DNA from: Massilia sp. Root418
GTDB taxonomy: Bacteria; Pseudomonadota; Gammaproteobacteria; Burkholderiales; Burkholderiaceae_D
Direction of reading: 5' to 3'
Length of the DNA: 64,000 bases
Assembly: GCF_001425265.1 (NCBI RefSeq)
Contig: NZ_LMEC01000001.1
Span: 1,074,036-1,138,035, forward strand
Shown here: piece after piece, positions 33,634 through 42,606 of the stretch
How the letters are laid out: each line of letters opens with the position of its first letter
Numbering within the stretch: the stretch's first letter is position 1
Made by a program: the position numbers and the translations under genes
The notes under the pieces: generated by a model
What the model saw: the letters and a program-made list of their open reading frames with translations, nothing else
Database searches by the model: none
What the model was told of the DNA's origin: nothing

Positions 33634-33678
33634 CTCTCATGCGCTGCCGGAAGCAGCGCTACGCATCAAACGCTGATA

Positions 33679-34038
33679 TTAGGCAGCGATTTGTGCTTTG
33701 ACGGTGTTGACAATCGCGGCGAAGGCCGGCTTGTCCATCACTGCCATATCGGCCAGAACCTTACGGTCCAGCTCGATGTTCGCCTTCTTCAGACCGTTCA
33801 TGAATACGCTGTACGTCACGCCATGCTCACGGGAAGCGGCGTTGATACGGGCGATCCACAGGCGGCGGAAGACGCGCTTCTTGTTACGGCGGTCGCGGTA
33901 AGCGTACTGGCCAGCGCGCATGACTGCTTGCTTGGCAATACGGTATACCTTGCTACGACGACCACGGTAACCCTTGGCCAGGTTTAATACTTTTTTATGA
34001 CGGGCACGCGCAGTAACCCCACGTTTTACTCGAGGCAT
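33679..34038 (-). CDS. rplT: 50S ribosomal protein L20
   Basis: 119 residues starting [39 protein letters not shown], the strongly basic helical N-terminus of L20. The globular end has [21 protein letters not shown]. It is an early-assembly protein of the large subunit and, in E. coli, a repressor of its own operon. It lies 25 bases after rpmI. Confidence 0.99.
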   Translation of the reverse strand: MPRVKRGVTARARHKKVLNLAKGYRGRRSKVYRIAKQAVMRAGQYAYRDRRNKKRVFRRLWIARINAASREHGVTYSVFMNGLKKANIELDRKVLADMAVMDKPAFAAIVNTVKAQIAA

Positions 34039-34063
34039 ATTAGCTCCTTAAATGAGTGTGAGA

Positions 34064-34261
34064 TTAAGCGGTAGGCATCATGCGCATGACGGACGTGACA
34101 TCCGATGCGTTGATGTTACGGGTACCACGCAGCTGACGCTTGTTTTTGGTGGTCTTCTTGGTCAGGATGTGGCGCTTGAAAGCCATACCCGATTTAACAG
34201 TACCACCTGGACGCACGCGAAAACGCTTTTTCGCGGAGCTTTTGGTCTTCATTTTTGGCAT
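34064..34261 (-). CDS. rpmI: 50S ribosomal protein L35
   Basis: 65 residues, [25 protein letters not shown] with the typical Lys/Arg-rich composition. It is a small large-subunit protein. It follows infC after 177 bases that contain a possible promoter and a long-range inverted repeat, and is co-transcribed with rplT. Confidence 0.99.
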   Translation of the reverse strand: MPKMKTKSSAKKRFRVRPGGTVKSGMAFKRHILTKKTTKNKRQLRGTRNINASDVTSVMRMMPTA

Positions 34262-34386
34262 AACACATCTGCCCTCTTACGGGCAGCTCCAAATTAACAG
34301 GATTGCAGGTGGCAGCACTACGCTGCGCTTAGAGGCCTGCTTTCACTTGTTGATGCAGCGGTCCGTCCTGCTGTTGGCCACTACAT

Positions 34387-34431
34387 TTTGCGGAACGCGA
34401 TTATACCCTAAGGTGTTCGCCATTCCGCAAA
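34387..34431 (-). promoter_or_regulatory. Candidate promoter within an inverted repeat, upstream of rpmI
   Basis: On the minus strand a perfect -10 TATAAT (34400-34405) has a TTGCGG hexamer 19 bases upstream (34425-34430). The nine-base arms TTTGCGGAA (34387-34395) and TTCCGCAAA (34423-34431) enclose the -10 box. The site could be an internal promoter for rpmI-rplT. As RNA read through from infC it could form a long-range stem of the kind used for L20 feedback control. The spacer is longer than ideal. Confidence 0.45.
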
Positions 34432-34438
34432 TTCTTGT

Positions 34439-34960
34439 TTACTTCTTCTTTTTCGGCGCCAGGACCATGATCATCTGGCGGCCTTCCATCTTCGGGAACT
34501 GCTCAACCTGGCCATACGGCTCCAGGTCAGCTTTCAGACGCTCCAGCATGCGGAAACCGATATCCTGGTGCGCCATCTCACGGCCGCGGAAGCGCAGCGT
34601 GATCTTGGTCTTGTCACCTTCATCAAGGAACTTGATGAGGTTGCGCAGCTTGATATTGTAATCGCCGTCATCGGTGCCGGGACGGAATTTGACTTCCTTG
34701 ACCGAGATGACTTTCTGCTTGAGCTTCGCTTCGTGGGCTTTCTTCTGCTCCGAATACTTGAACTTGCCGTAGTCCATCAGACGGCAGACTGGTGGATTCG
34801 CCGTTGGGGCGATTTCCACCAGGTCGACGTTCGCTTCTTCCGCCAGGCGGAAGGCTTCGGCCAGGCTCACGATACCGAGCGGTTCGTTTTCAACCCCGCT
34901 CAGACGCATTTCGGGAGCGGTGATTTCGCCATTGATGCGATGCGACTTGTCAGTAGCTAT
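34439..34960 (-). CDS. infC: Translation initiation factor IF-3 (AUA start codon)
   Basis: 173 residues if started at the ATA codon 34958-34960. This gives [21 protein letters not shown], the conserved IF-3 N-terminus. The first in-frame ATG (34909) would delete the first 17 residues, including the KSHRINGEI motif. AAGGAAA lies about seven bases before the ATA. IF-3 domains: N-domain to about 75, linker ([14 protein letters not shown]) and C-domain ([20 protein letters not shown]). IF-3 rejects non-AUG starts, so a rare start codon gives autogenous control, as AUU does in E. coli. It starts 53 bases after thrS. Confidence 0.95.
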   Translation of the reverse strand: MATDKSHRINGEITAPEMRLSGVENEPLGIVSLAEAFRLAEEANVDLVEIAPTANPPVCRLMDYGKFKYSEQKKAHEAKLKQKVISVKEVKFRPGTDDGDYNIKLRNLIKFLDEGDKTKITLRFRGREMAHQDIGFRMLERLKADLEPYGQVEQFPKMEGRQMIMVLAPKKKK

Positions 34961-35013
34961 TGTAGTTTCCTTTAAAAATTCGATGAATGGCCGGTATGCG
35001 AGTTTCCTCGGGG

Positions 35014-36921
35014 TCAGGCTTTGTTGGCAACGTCCTGCTGGAGTCGCTCAACCAGGGCGTCGAGGGACATTACGCCCAGATCGACATTCCCACGTGCCCG
35101 CACGGCCACAGTATTGGCATCCCGCTCTTTGTCGCCGACAACAAGGATGTACGGCAGTTTTTGGACGGAATGTTCGCGTATTTTATACGTTATCTTCTCG
35201 TTGCGCAAATCGGTCTGTACGCGGAAGCCCTGTTTGCGCAGCTTTGCAGCCACATCGTTCACGTAATCGGCCTGCGCATCGGAGATGTTCAGCACCGACA
35301 CTTGCACCGGCGCCAGCCACATCGGCAGCGCGCCGGCGTAGTTTTCAATCAGGATGCCGATGAAGCGCTCCAGCGAACCGACGATCGCGCGGTGCAGCAT
35401 CACAGGCACCTGGCGCGAGTTGTCGGCCGCCACGTATTCAGCGCCCAGGCGCTGCGGCATGAAGAAGTCGACCTGCATGGTGCCGACCTGCCAAGGGCGG
35501 CCCAGCGAATCCTTCAGGTGGTATTCGATCTTCGGGCCGTAGAAGGCGCCCTCGCCCGGCAGCTCGGTCCATTCCACGCCGCAGGCGCGCAGGCCGGAGC
35601 GCAGCGCCTCTTCCGCCTCATCCCACACCTCGTCGGTGCCGATGCGGTTGTCCGGACGCAGGGCCAGCTTGACGTCGATATTGGTGAAGTCGAAGTCGGC
35701 ATACACTTCCATGGCCTGGGTGTGGAAGGCCACCACTTCCGGCTCGATCTGCTCGTGCATGCAGAAGATGTGGCCGTCGTCCTGGGTGAAGCCGCGCACG
35801 CGCATGATGCCGTGCAGCGCGCCGGACGGCTCGTTGCGGTGGCACTGGCCGAACTCGCCGTAGCGCAGCGGCAGGTCGCGGTAAGAGCGCATATTGCTGT
35901 TGAAGATCTGCACGTGGCCCGGGCAGTTCATCGGCTTCAGTGCGTAGGAACGGTTTTCCGATTCCGTCACGAACATGTTTTCGCGGTAGTTGTCCCAGTG
36001 GCCGGTCTTGCCCCAGAGGCTGGCGTCCAGGATCTGCGGCGCCTTCACTTCCTGGTAGCCGTTCACCTGGTATTTGTTGCGCATGTACTGCTCAACCTGT
36101 TGCCAGATGGTCCAGCCTTTCGGATGCCAGAACACCAGGCCCGGCGCTTCGTCCTGGAAGTGGAAGAAGTCCAATTGCTTGCCGAGCTTCCTGTGGTCGC
36201 GCTTTTCCGCCTCTTCCAGCTGGAACAGGTACTGTTCCTGGTCTTCCTTCTTGGTCCAGGCGGTGCCGTAGACGCGCTGCAGCATCTCGTTTTTCGAGTC
36301 GCCGCGCCAGTAGGCGCCGGCCAGCTTCATCAGCTTGAACACTTTCAGCTTGCCGGTGGACGGCACGTGCGGACCGCGGCACAAGTCGGTGAACTTGCCT
36401 TCCGAGTAAAGCGACACATCCTGGTCGGCCGGAATGGACGAGATGATCTCGGCCTTGTAGTGCTCGTTGATCGACTTGAAGTAGGCCACGGCCTCGTCGC
36501 GCGGCAGCACCTTGCGGGTGACCGGCTCGTCCTTCTTGGCCAGCTCGGCCATTTTCTTTTCAATCGCCACCAGGTCTTCCGGCGTGAACGGGCGCTTGTA
36601 CGAGAAGTCGTAGTAGAAGCCGTTTTCAATCACCGGGCCGATGGTCACCTGCGCGTCCGGGAACAGCTCCTTGACGGCGTAGGCCAGCAAGTGGGCGGTG
36701 GAGTGGCGGATCACGTCCAGGCCTTCGGGGTCGCGGTCGGTGACGATGGCGACGTCGGCATCCTGCTCGATCAGGAAGGAAGTATCGACCACCTTGCCGT
36801 CAACCTTGCCAGCCAGCGCGGCTTTGCCCAGGCTGGTGCTGATATTGGAGGCCACCTGGGCCACCGTTACTGGCGCGTCGAACTGACGCACGGAACCATC
36901 GGGAAGTCGGACTGCAACCAT
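35014..36921 (-). CDS. thrS: Threonyl-tRNA synthetase
   Basis: 635 residues from the second of two adjacent ATGs (36921), which is six bases after GGAG; the first ATG at 36924 is possible. Domains: N-terminal TGS ([14 protein letters not shown]), N2 editing domain with [11 protein letters not shown] and the C-x-GPH-like motif [11 protein letters not shown], then the class II core. The core has zinc-binding Cys/His (MNCPGHVQ), motif 2 [17 protein letters not shown] and motif 3 [14 protein letters not shown]. The anticodon-binding domain is C-terminal. It heads the thrS-infC-rpmI-rplT block. A terminator at 36988-37014 separates it from the tRNA genes upstream, so it has its own promoter in 36922-36987. 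Confidence 0.98.
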   Translation of the reverse strand: MVAVRLPDGSVRQFDAPVTVAQVASNISTSLGKAALAGKVDGKVVDTSFLIEQDADVAIVTDRDPEGLDVIRHSTAHLLAYAVKELFPDAQVTIGPVIENGFYYDFSYKRPFTPEDLVAIEKKMAELAKKDEPVTRKVLPRDEAVAYFKSINEHYKAEIISSIPADQDVSLYSEGKFTDLCRGPHVPSTGKLKVFKLMKLAGAYWRGDSKNEMLQRVYGTAWTKKEDQEQYLFQLEEAEKRDHRKLGKQLDFFHFQDEAPGLVFWHPKGWTIWQQVEQYMRNKYQVNGYQEVKAPQILDASLWGKTGHWDNYRENMFVTESENRSYALKPMNCPGHVQIFNSNMRSYRDLPLRYGEFGQCHRNEPSGALHGIMRVRGFTQDDGHIFCMHEQIEPEVVAFHTQAMEVYADFDFTNIDVKLALRPDNRIGTDEVWDEAEEALRSGLRACGVEWTELPGEGAFYGPKIEYHLKDSLGRPWQVGTMQVDFFMPQRLGAEYVAADNSRQVPVMLHRAIVGSLERFIGILIENYAGALPMWLAPVQVSVLNISDAQADYVNDVAAKLRKQGFRVQTDLRNEKITYKIREHSVQKLPYILVVGDKERDANTVAVRARGNVDLGVMSLDALVERLQQDVANKA

Positions 36922-36987
36922 CATGCTCTCCAGTCGGCACAAATGCCGGATAGTGGGTGAAACGGATTTTTTGGGAAACTGCGGACG

Positions 36988-37014
36988 AAAAAAAACGCGG
37001 GCTAGCCGCGTTTT
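36988..37014 (-). terminator. Terminator after the tRNA-Val genes
   Basis: The nine-base stem AAAACGCGG/CCGCGTTTT has a five-base loop (37001-37005). On the minus strand a run of eight T residues follows. It ends the transcript of the two tRNA genes before thrS. Confidence 0.8.
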
Positions 37015-37123
37015 CTTCCATGTGATAGCGTGAGAAAGCCGGAGACTAGCGTTACTTACTAACCTTGGTAGTAGTTCGCGGTGTCATAACCGGATTGCCT
37101 TTCTCGCTCTTACATAATGTTGG

Positions 37124-37200
37124 TGGTGGGCGGTGAGGAATTCGAATCCCCGACCCCTTGGATGTCGACCAAGTATTCTAACCAGCTGAACTAACCGCCC
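37124..37200 (-). tRNA. tRNA-Val (anticodon GAC), copy 2 in transcription order
   Basis: A 77-base cloverleaf with encoded CCA. The acceptor arm is GGGCGGT/ACCGCCC, the D-arm GTTCAGCTGGTTAGAA, and the anticodon stem-loop CTTGG-TCGACAT-CCAAG gives anticodon GAC. The T-arm is GGGGATTCGAATTCC. The loop position before the anticodon (33) is C instead of the near-universal U. The sequence is identical to the copy at 37262-37338. Position upstream of thrS fits tRNA-Val in related gene orders. Confidence 0.9.
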
Positions 37201-37261
37201 TTTGTACTACCTCGTACTGCCTGGCACTACTTACTACTGAAAACCATCTTACTACATGTTC

Positions 37262-37338
37262 TGGTGGGCGGTGAGGAATTCGAATCCCCGACCCCTTGGA
37301 TGTCGACCAAGTATTCTAACCAGCTGAACTAACCGCCC
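37262..37338 (-). tRNA. tRNA-Val (anticodon GAC), copy 1 in transcription order
   Basis: Identical over its 77 bases to the tRNA at 37124-37200, including the encoded CCA and the C at position 33. The two copies are separated by 61 bases of unrelated sequence. They are probably processed from one precursor that ends at the terminator at 36988-37014. No integrase gene or direct-repeat att site is near. Confidence 0.9.
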
Positions 37339-37446
37339 GAAGACCAGCATTATAGAGAGTGAAAATGGTCTCCGCAAGGGGCAAACGTGAAAACATTGCT
37401 CCAGCCCACTATGCTATATTTAGTTGTTAAGCAGAACACCGAGAAC

Positions 37447-37893
37447 ATGAAACAGTTGTTAATCTTCCTGGCCGCCGCGCTGTTCAGCCTGGGCGCCGCC
37501 GCCAGCGGCCACGGCACCCCGGCCGACGCCCTCACCCTCATCAACAAGACTGCCGCCCACATGGTGGACCAGGGCGCGGAAAAAACCTTCTTCGAAGCCA
37601 GCAATCCGAAAGGCCGCTTCATCTACCGCGACCTCTACATCGTTATTTACGACAGGCATGGTAAGGTGATGGCGCATGGGGCCATACCGCGCCTGGTGGG
37701 CCTCAATGTGTACGACTACCGCGACGAGGACGACAAGTACTTCGTGCGCGAGATCCTGGACAAAGCCAGCAAAGGCCAGCAAGGTCCGGTCGACTACAAA
37801 TGGGTCCACCCGCTGACGCGGCAGATGCAGGCCAAATCGGCCTGGTTCCGCCAGGTGGGCCAGTACGTCATCACCTGCGGCACGTATAAATAA
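37447..37893 (+). CDS. Exported single-cache-domain protein
   Basis: 148 residues from the ATG at 37447. The signal peptide is LLIFLAAALFSLGAAAS. The rest is one small cache-like domain with TAAHMVDQGAEKTFFEASNPKGRFIYRDLYIVIYDRHGKVMAHGAIPRLVGLNVYDYRDEDDKYFVREI, the pattern of stand-alone sCache_2 periplasmic proteins. These bind small ligands and sometimes work with a separate sensor; no partner is adjacent. The cation efflux gene follows after six bases. Confidence 0.88.
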   Translation: MKQLLIFLAAALFSLGAAASGHGTPADALTLINKTAAHMVDQGAEKTFFEASNPKGRFIYRDLYIVIYDRHGKVMAHGAIPRLVGLNVYDYRDEDDKYFVREILDKASKGQQGPVDYKWVHPLTRQMQAKSAWFRQVGQYVITCGTYK

Positions 37894-37899
37894 CAGACC

Positions 37900-38808
37900 A
37901 TGCACATCGACACCGACACCGCCCACCTGCACGCGCACCGCGCCGGCGACGCCAAACACAAACACTACACCGGAGACCGCAGCCTGAAAGTGCTGGGCTG
38001 GGCGGTGGCGCTGACGCTGGGCTTCGCGGGCGTGGAAGCGGTGTCCGGCTTCCTGGCCAATTCGCTGGCGCTGATCTCGGACGCCGGCCACATGGTGACG
38101 GACGCCGCCGCGCTGGGCCTGGCCCTGCTGGCGCAGCTGATCGCCAAGCGGCCGCCGTCGGCGCGCTACTCCTTCGGCTACGGCCGCGCCGAGGCGCTGG
38201 CCGCCTTCGTCAACGGCTTGCTGATGCTGGGCGTGGTGGGCTGGATCGTGGTCGAAGCCGTGCAGCGCTTCGGCGCGCCGCAGCGGGTGCAGGGCGGCAT
38301 GGTGTTCGTGGTGGCCGGCATCGGCCTGTGCGTGAACCTGGCGGTGGCGTGGGTGCTGTCGCACGACAAGAAAAGCATGAACACGCGCGCCGCGCTGGTG
38401 CATGTGATGGGCGACTTGCTGGGATCGGTCGCAGCGCTGGTGGCCGGCGCGGTGATCTGGTACACCGGCTGGATGCAGATCGATCCGCTGCTGTCCATCC
38501 TGGTGTCGCTGCTGATACTGAAATCGACGGTGGAAATCCTGCGCGAGTCCTACCACCACCTGATGGAAGGCGTACCGGGGCAGATCGACTACCTGCAGGT
38601 GGGCGCGGACCTGGAACAGGTGGCCGGCGTGGAATCGGTGCATGACCTGCACGTGTGGTCGATGTCGCCCGGCCAGCCGGCGCTGATCGGGCATATCGAA
38701 GTGCGCGACCTGCAAGACTGGCCGGCCATCCTGGCCGCCATCAAGGCCATGCTGCTGGCGCGGCATGGCATCGACCATGTGACGCTGCAGGCGGAGCTGG
38801 CGCAGTAG
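37900..38808 (+). CDS. Cation diffusion facilitator (zinc/cobalt/cadmium efflux)
   Basis: 302 residues. It has a His-rich N-terminus (HIDTDTAHLHAHRAGDAKHKHY), then six membrane helices. Transport-site motifs are SDAGHMVTDAAA in helix 2 and HVMGDLLGS in helix 5. The cytoplasmic C-terminal domain has VHDLHVWSMSPGQPALIGHIEV. This is the CzcD/ZitB type, a homodimeric proton antiporter for Zn2+ and similar ions. The exact metal is not certain. It lies directly behind the cache-domain gene and ends next to REP-like copy 3. Confidence 0.93.
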   Translation: MHIDTDTAHLHAHRAGDAKHKHYTGDRSLKVLGWAVALTLGFAGVEAVSGFLANSLALISDAGHMVTDAAALGLALLAQLIAKRPPSARYSFGYGRAEALAAFVNGLLMLGVVGWIVVEAVQRFGAPQRVQGGMVFVVAGIGLCVNLAVAWVLSHDKKSMNTRAALVHVMGDLLGSVAALVAGAVIWYTGWMQIDPLLSILVSLLILKSTVEILRESYHHLMEGVPGQIDYLQVGADLEQVAGVESVHDLHVWSMSPGQPALIGHIEVRDLQDWPAILAAIKAMLLARHGIDHVTLQAELAQ

Positions 38809-38809
38809 C

Positions 38810-38913
38810 GGCGGATTACGGCGCTGCGCGCCTAATCCGCCCTACGAATCGCCGCCCTCGGGGCAGGACCGCCGCCCGCAGGGCGGATCAGGCGCCGGGC
38901 GCCGTAATCCGCC
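38810..38913. repeat. REP/BIME-like double dyad, copy 3
   Basis: Left arm GGCGGATTACGGCGC...AATCCGCCCTAC (38810-38845) and right arm GCAGGGCGGAT...GCCGTAATCCGCC (38878-38913) are inverted copies around a GC-rich 32-base centre. It belongs to the same family as 209-296 and 32473-32559, with GGATTA instead of GGGTTA. It fills the gap between convergent genes and could terminate both transcripts. Confidence 0.8.
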
Positions 38914-38919
38914 ATTGCG

Positions 38920-41169
38920 TCAGGACCGGCGCGCCTCCAGCACGCCGCTGACTTCGGCGATCGCCGACAAGGCCTTCTGCAGCTGCGCGGTGGAGCCGAT
39001 TTCGGCCGTGAAGGTCATGCGCGCCTGCCCTTTCGCGCTCTGCGTGTTCACGCCGATCACATTGAGCTTTTCGCGCGAGAAGATCTCGGAAATGTCGCGC
39101 AGCAGGCCCTGGCGGTCGCCCGCCAGCACAAAGATGCCGACCGGGTACACCGTTTCATTGACCCCGCGCCCCCACTCGGTGACGATCACCCGCTCCGGCG
39201 CCTTGGCGCGCATTTCGGCGAAGTTCTTGCACGTGGCGCGGTGGATGGACACGCCCTTGCCGCGCGTGACGAAGCCGACGATGCTGTCCGGCGGCGCCGG
39301 CTTGCAGCACTTGGCCAGCTGCGTCATCAAGCCGTCCGTGCCCACCACCAGCACGCCGGACTTGGCGCCCTGCTCCACGCTGGAGGCGCGGCTCTTGCCC
39401 AGCACTACCGCGTCTTCCACTTCGGCCGGCTCGCCCGTGTCGTGCAGTGCCTGCTCCACGTGGCGCAGGCTGAATTCTTCCTTGCCCACCGAGATGAACA
39501 AATCATCCACCTTGGCGAAGCCCAGCTTGTTGGCCAGCGCCTCCAGGTTGACGGCGGTCTTGCCTTCGCGCTGCAGCGATTTTTCCACCATGGCGCGGCC
39601 GTGCGACAGCGTTTCCTGCTGGTCGATGGCGTGGAACCAGGCCCGGATCTTGGAACGCGTGCGGGTCGCTACCGTGTATTCCGGATTGAGCCAGTCGCGC
39701 GACGGTCCGGCCGTGCCGGGCGCGCCCTTGGCGGTGATGATTTCGCAGGTCTGGCCGTTCTTCAGCGGCGTATTGAGCGGCACCATGATGCCGTCCACGC
39801 GCGCGCCGCGGCAGCGGTGGCCCACGTCGCTGTGCAGGTGGTAGGCGAAGTCGATCGGCGTGGCGCCCACCGGCAGCTCCAGCACCCGCGCCTGCGGCGT
39901 GAGCACGAAGATGCGGTCGTCCAGCGAGGCCGACTTGAGCTTTTCCACCCATTCGCGCTGCACGTCTTCCTGGCCCACCACGGTGTCGGCCACGTCGGAT
40001 TTCCAGGCCAGCAGCTGGCGCAGCCAGGCGATTTTCTCATCGTATTTCTGGCCCTGGAAGTTGGAGCCGCCCTCTTCCTTGTAGCGCCAGTGCGCCGCCA
40101 CGCCGTACTCGGCGAAGTTGTGCATTTCCTGGGTCCGGATCTGCACCTCCAGGGGGCGGCCGTCGTCGGCCGTCACCACCGTGTGCAGCGAGCGGTAGCC
40201 GTTCGGCTTGGGACGCGAAATATAGTCGTCGAATTCTTTCGGGATCGGGGTCCAGATGTTGTGCACCACGCCCAGCACGGTGTAGCAGGTTTTCACGTCG
40301 TCGACGATGACGCGGAAGGCGCGTACGTCGTACAGTTCCGTGAAATCGAGCTCCTTGCCGCGCATCTTGCTCCAGATCGAGTAGATGTGCTTGGGCCGGC
40401 CGAACACTTCGGCCTTGATGCCGGCGCCGTTGAGTTCATTTTGCAGGCGCGTGATGGAGGACGACACGAAGCCCTCGCGCATCATGCGCTTTTCTTCCAG
40501 CATCTTGGCGATGCGCTTGTACGTCTCGGGCTCGATGAAGCGGAACGACAAGTCCTCCAGCTCCCACTTGAGCTGCCAGATGCCGAGGCGGTTGGCCAGC
40601 GGCGCGTACAGGTCCAGCGTTTCGCGGCCGTAGGCGTGCGTCACCTCGTCGAAGCGCTTGATGTCGGCGAAGTAGCGCAAGGTGGTCACGCAGGAGGCCA
40701 GGCGCACCAGCACCACGCGCATGTCGCTGGCCATGGCCAGCAGCATCTTGCGCAGCGTTTCCACCTGCGCCACCGCCTGCTGGGCGGCGTTCTTGCCGCG
40801 TCCCGGCGCGCTGGCCGGGTGGGTCTGGGTCAGCTCGCGCAGGCGGATCAGCTGGCGCACGCCGCTGACCAGCTCGGCCACGGCGGGCCCGAACCGGGGT
40901 TCGATCTGCGGGGCCTGGGATGGATCGAGCAGGGTGGCTTCGAACATCAGGCCGGCAATGCGGGTTTCCGCATCGATGCGCAGGAAGGCCAGCGTGCTCG
41001 CCACGCCGACGGCGAAGTCGAACGCGCTCTGGCCGCTGCTGCACATCTTGTCGCCATACGCTGCGCTGGCCAAGTCTAGCGCGGCCAGCACCCGCGCGCC
41101 GTCTTCGGCCGACAGGCCCTGGACCAGCTGGTCCGACGTTGCGCTGTTGAGCGCTGCGATAGAAACCAT
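38920..41169 (-). CDS. relA: RelA-type (p)ppGpp synthetase
   Basis: 749 residues. The N-terminal hydrolase-like domain has lost the HD metal motif: LMFEATLLDP stands where SpoT has HDVVED-type residues. It should therefore be a synthetase only. The synthetase domain has YDVRAFRVIVDDVKTCYTVLGVVH and RPKPNGYRSLHTVV. Then come TGS (FVLTPQARVLELPVGATPIDFAYHLHSDVGH), the zinc-finger/helical region with the Cys pair AKCCKP, and a C-terminal ACT/RRM. It makes the stringent-response alarmone from GTP and ATP on ribosomes with uncharged tRNA. It lies 67 bases after the RidA gene, probably in one operon. Confidence 0.96.
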   Translation of the reverse strand: MVSIAALNSATSDQLVQGLSAEDGARVLAALDLASAAYGDKMCSSGQSAFDFAVGVASTLAFLRIDAETRIAGLMFEATLLDPSQAPQIEPRFGPAVAELVSGVRQLIRLRELTQTHPASAPGRGKNAAQQAVAQVETLRKMLLAMASDMRVVLVRLASCVTTLRYFADIKRFDEVTHAYGRETLDLYAPLANRLGIWQLKWELEDLSFRFIEPETYKRIAKMLEEKRMMREGFVSSSITRLQNELNGAGIKAEVFGRPKHIYSIWSKMRGKELDFTELYDVRAFRVIVDDVKTCYTVLGVVHNIWTPIPKEFDDYISRPKPNGYRSLHTVVTADDGRPLEVQIRTQEMHNFAEYGVAAHWRYKEEGGSNFQGQKYDEKIAWLRQLLAWKSDVADTVVGQEDVQREWVEKLKSASLDDRIFVLTPQARVLELPVGATPIDFAYHLHSDVGHRCRGARVDGIMVPLNTPLKNGQTCEIITAKGAPGTAGPSRDWLNPEYTVATRTRSKIRAWFHAIDQQETLSHGRAMVEKSLQREGKTAVNLEALANKLGFAKVDDLFISVGKEEFSLRHVEQALHDTGEPAEVEDAVVLGKSRASSVEQGAKSGVLVVGTDGLMTQLAKCCKPAPPDSIVGFVTRGKGVSIHRATCKNFAEMRAKAPERVIVTEWGRGVNETVYPVGIFVLAGDRQGLLRDISEIFSREKLNVIGVNTQSAKGQARMTFTAEIGSTAQLQKALSAIAEVSGVLEARRS

Positions 41170-41236
41170 GTTACCTCTCAGTTACCGCTTACTTCAGTTA
41201 AAACCGGTGCCGCTCCCGGGGGAGCGGCCATTGCCA

Positions 41237-41587
41237 TTAACGCTGTGCTGCGACCACCACCACTTCCACCAGGCAGGCCGGGTTGGCCAGCTTGGCTTCC
41301 ACGGTGGCGCGCGGCGGGGTGTGGCCCTGGGCCACCCAGCTGTCCCACACTTCGTTCATGGCCGGGAACAGCGCCATGTCCTTGATGTAGATGGCGGTGC
41401 TCAGGATGCAGGTCTTGTCGCTGCCGGCTTCGGCCAGCAGGCGGTCGACGGCAGCCAGCACTTCCTGGGTCTGGCCGGTGATGTCCTTGCTGGGGTCTTC
41501 GGCAATCTGGCCGGCCAGGTAGACGGTGCCGTTGTGGATGGCGACTTCGGACAGGCGTTTGCCAACGTGCAGGCGGGTAATTTCCAT
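41237..41587 (-). CDS. RidA/YjgF-family protein
   Basis: 116 residues: LHVGKRLSEVAIHNGTVYLAGQIAEDP, TQEVLAAVDRLLAEAGSDKTCILSTAIYIKDMALFPAMNEVWDSWV and PPRATVEAKLANPACLVEVVVVA. The conserved Arg (PPRATVEA) that binds the substrate carboxylate and the C-terminal Glu are present, as in trimeric RidA deaminases that destroy reactive enamine/imine intermediates. It belongs to the group next to relA in related genomes. It sits 24 bases after the hydrolase gene. Confidence 0.93.
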   Translation of the reverse strand: MEITRLHVGKRLSEVAIHNGTVYLAGQIAEDPSKDITGQTQEVLAAVDRLLAEAGSDKTCILSTAIYIKDMALFPAMNEVWDSWVAQGHTPPRATVEAKLANPACLVEVVVVAAQR

Positions 41588-41611
41588 ACTTTTCTTTCTT
41601 TATAGATAAGA

Positions 41612-42493
41612 TTACAGGTCAAGTAAAAACTTCCTGGCGATGGCGATCTGGTCGTCATGCAGGAAGGTGGGAGCGTGACCGACGTCCGGTATCTCCACCA
41701 GCGTGGCTTTTGGCCCACGCTGCGTCATGCTCAAAGCGGTCGCGGGCGACAGCAGATCGGATTGCGCGCCGCGCACCAGCAGGGTCGGACAGCGGATCGC
41801 GTCATAGGCGGCCCACAGCATGGCCTCGTCGGCGCGCGCCGATTCCGGCGTGGCCGAGCGGAACGGCTGGGCCAGCCCCATATCGTAATGGCGCACCCAC
41901 TGGCCGTCTTTGTCCTGGCGCAATACATCGGCGGCCAGCTTGTGCCACTCCGCGTCGCTGTGCCGGCCGAAGGGCACCGACACGTCGCGCACGAATTTGG
42001 CGCCCAGCTCGAAGCTCGGGAAGCGCAGGTCCTGGCCGATGTAGTCGCCGATGCGCTGCAGCGCGTCCGGGTCCAGCACCGGGCCGATGTCGTTGAGCAC
42101 CAGCTTGCTGACCGGGCTGTCCGGCAGCGAGGCCAGGCCCATGCCGATCAGGCCGCCCATCGAGGTGCCGAACCAGTCCACGCTCTGGCGCGGACCGCGC
42201 GCGGTCACGCGCGCCACCAGGGTCACCATGTCGGCCACGTACTGCGGCAGGCGGTACAGCTCGGGGTTGCGCAGGCGGCCGGAGCGGCCGCGGCCCACCA
42301 CGTCGGGCGCCACCACGCGGTAGTGGTCCGCCAGGGCGCGCGCCATGTTGTCGAAATCGTCGGACACGCGGGTCACGCCGTGCACGCACACCAGCACGTT
42401 GGGGTTGTCTTCGTCGCCCCATTCCTTGTAGGCCATCTGGTGCAAGCCGCTGGGCGAAATGCACTGTACAGACTTTATTTTTGCCTCGATCAT
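41612..42493 (-). CDS. Alpha/beta-hydrolase
   Basis: 293 residues. Oxyanion region VCVHGVTRVSDDFDNMARAL, nucleophile elbow GTSMGG, likely acid Asp in RGAQSDLLSPATAL and the catalytic His in PDVGHAPTFL. The overall pattern is that of carboxylesterase or C-C hydrolase-like enzymes. The substrate is unknown. It is the first gene of the probable hydrolase-RidA-relA operon and is divergent from bdhA. Confidence 0.9.
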   Translation of the reverse strand: MIEAKIKSVQCISPSGLHQMAYKEWGDEDNPNVLVCVHGVTRVSDDFDNMARALADHYRVVAPDVVGRGRSGRLRNPELYRLPQYVADMVTLVARVTARGPRQSVDWFGTSMGGLIGMGLASLPDSPVSKLVLNDIGPVLDPDALQRIGDYIGQDLRFPSFELGAKFVRDVSVPFGRHSDAEWHKLAADVLRQDKDGQWVRHYDMGLAQPFRSATPESARADEAMLWAAYDAIRCPTLLVRGAQSDLLSPATALSMTQRGPKATLVEIPDVGHAPTFLHDDQIAIARKFLLDL

Positions 42494-42606
42494 GCTGATT
42501 CCTTTTTTTCAACGTACGACATTTTACCCGGCGTTGCGCTTAAAATCTTGAAGAAGTGTAGCGCACGCATTTCCCATCGACAAACAACCCTGCATAAAGG
42601 ACCACC

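Noticed and set aside
33634..33678. Small ORF (MRSAASGSA) between rplT and pheS as a pheM-like leader
   Set aside because: It contains no Phe codons and has no clear ribosome site.
37124..37338. tRNA-Val pair as an integration site of a genomic island
   Set aside because: No integrase, no partial tRNA repeat at a distance, and flanking genes are in the normal conserved order.
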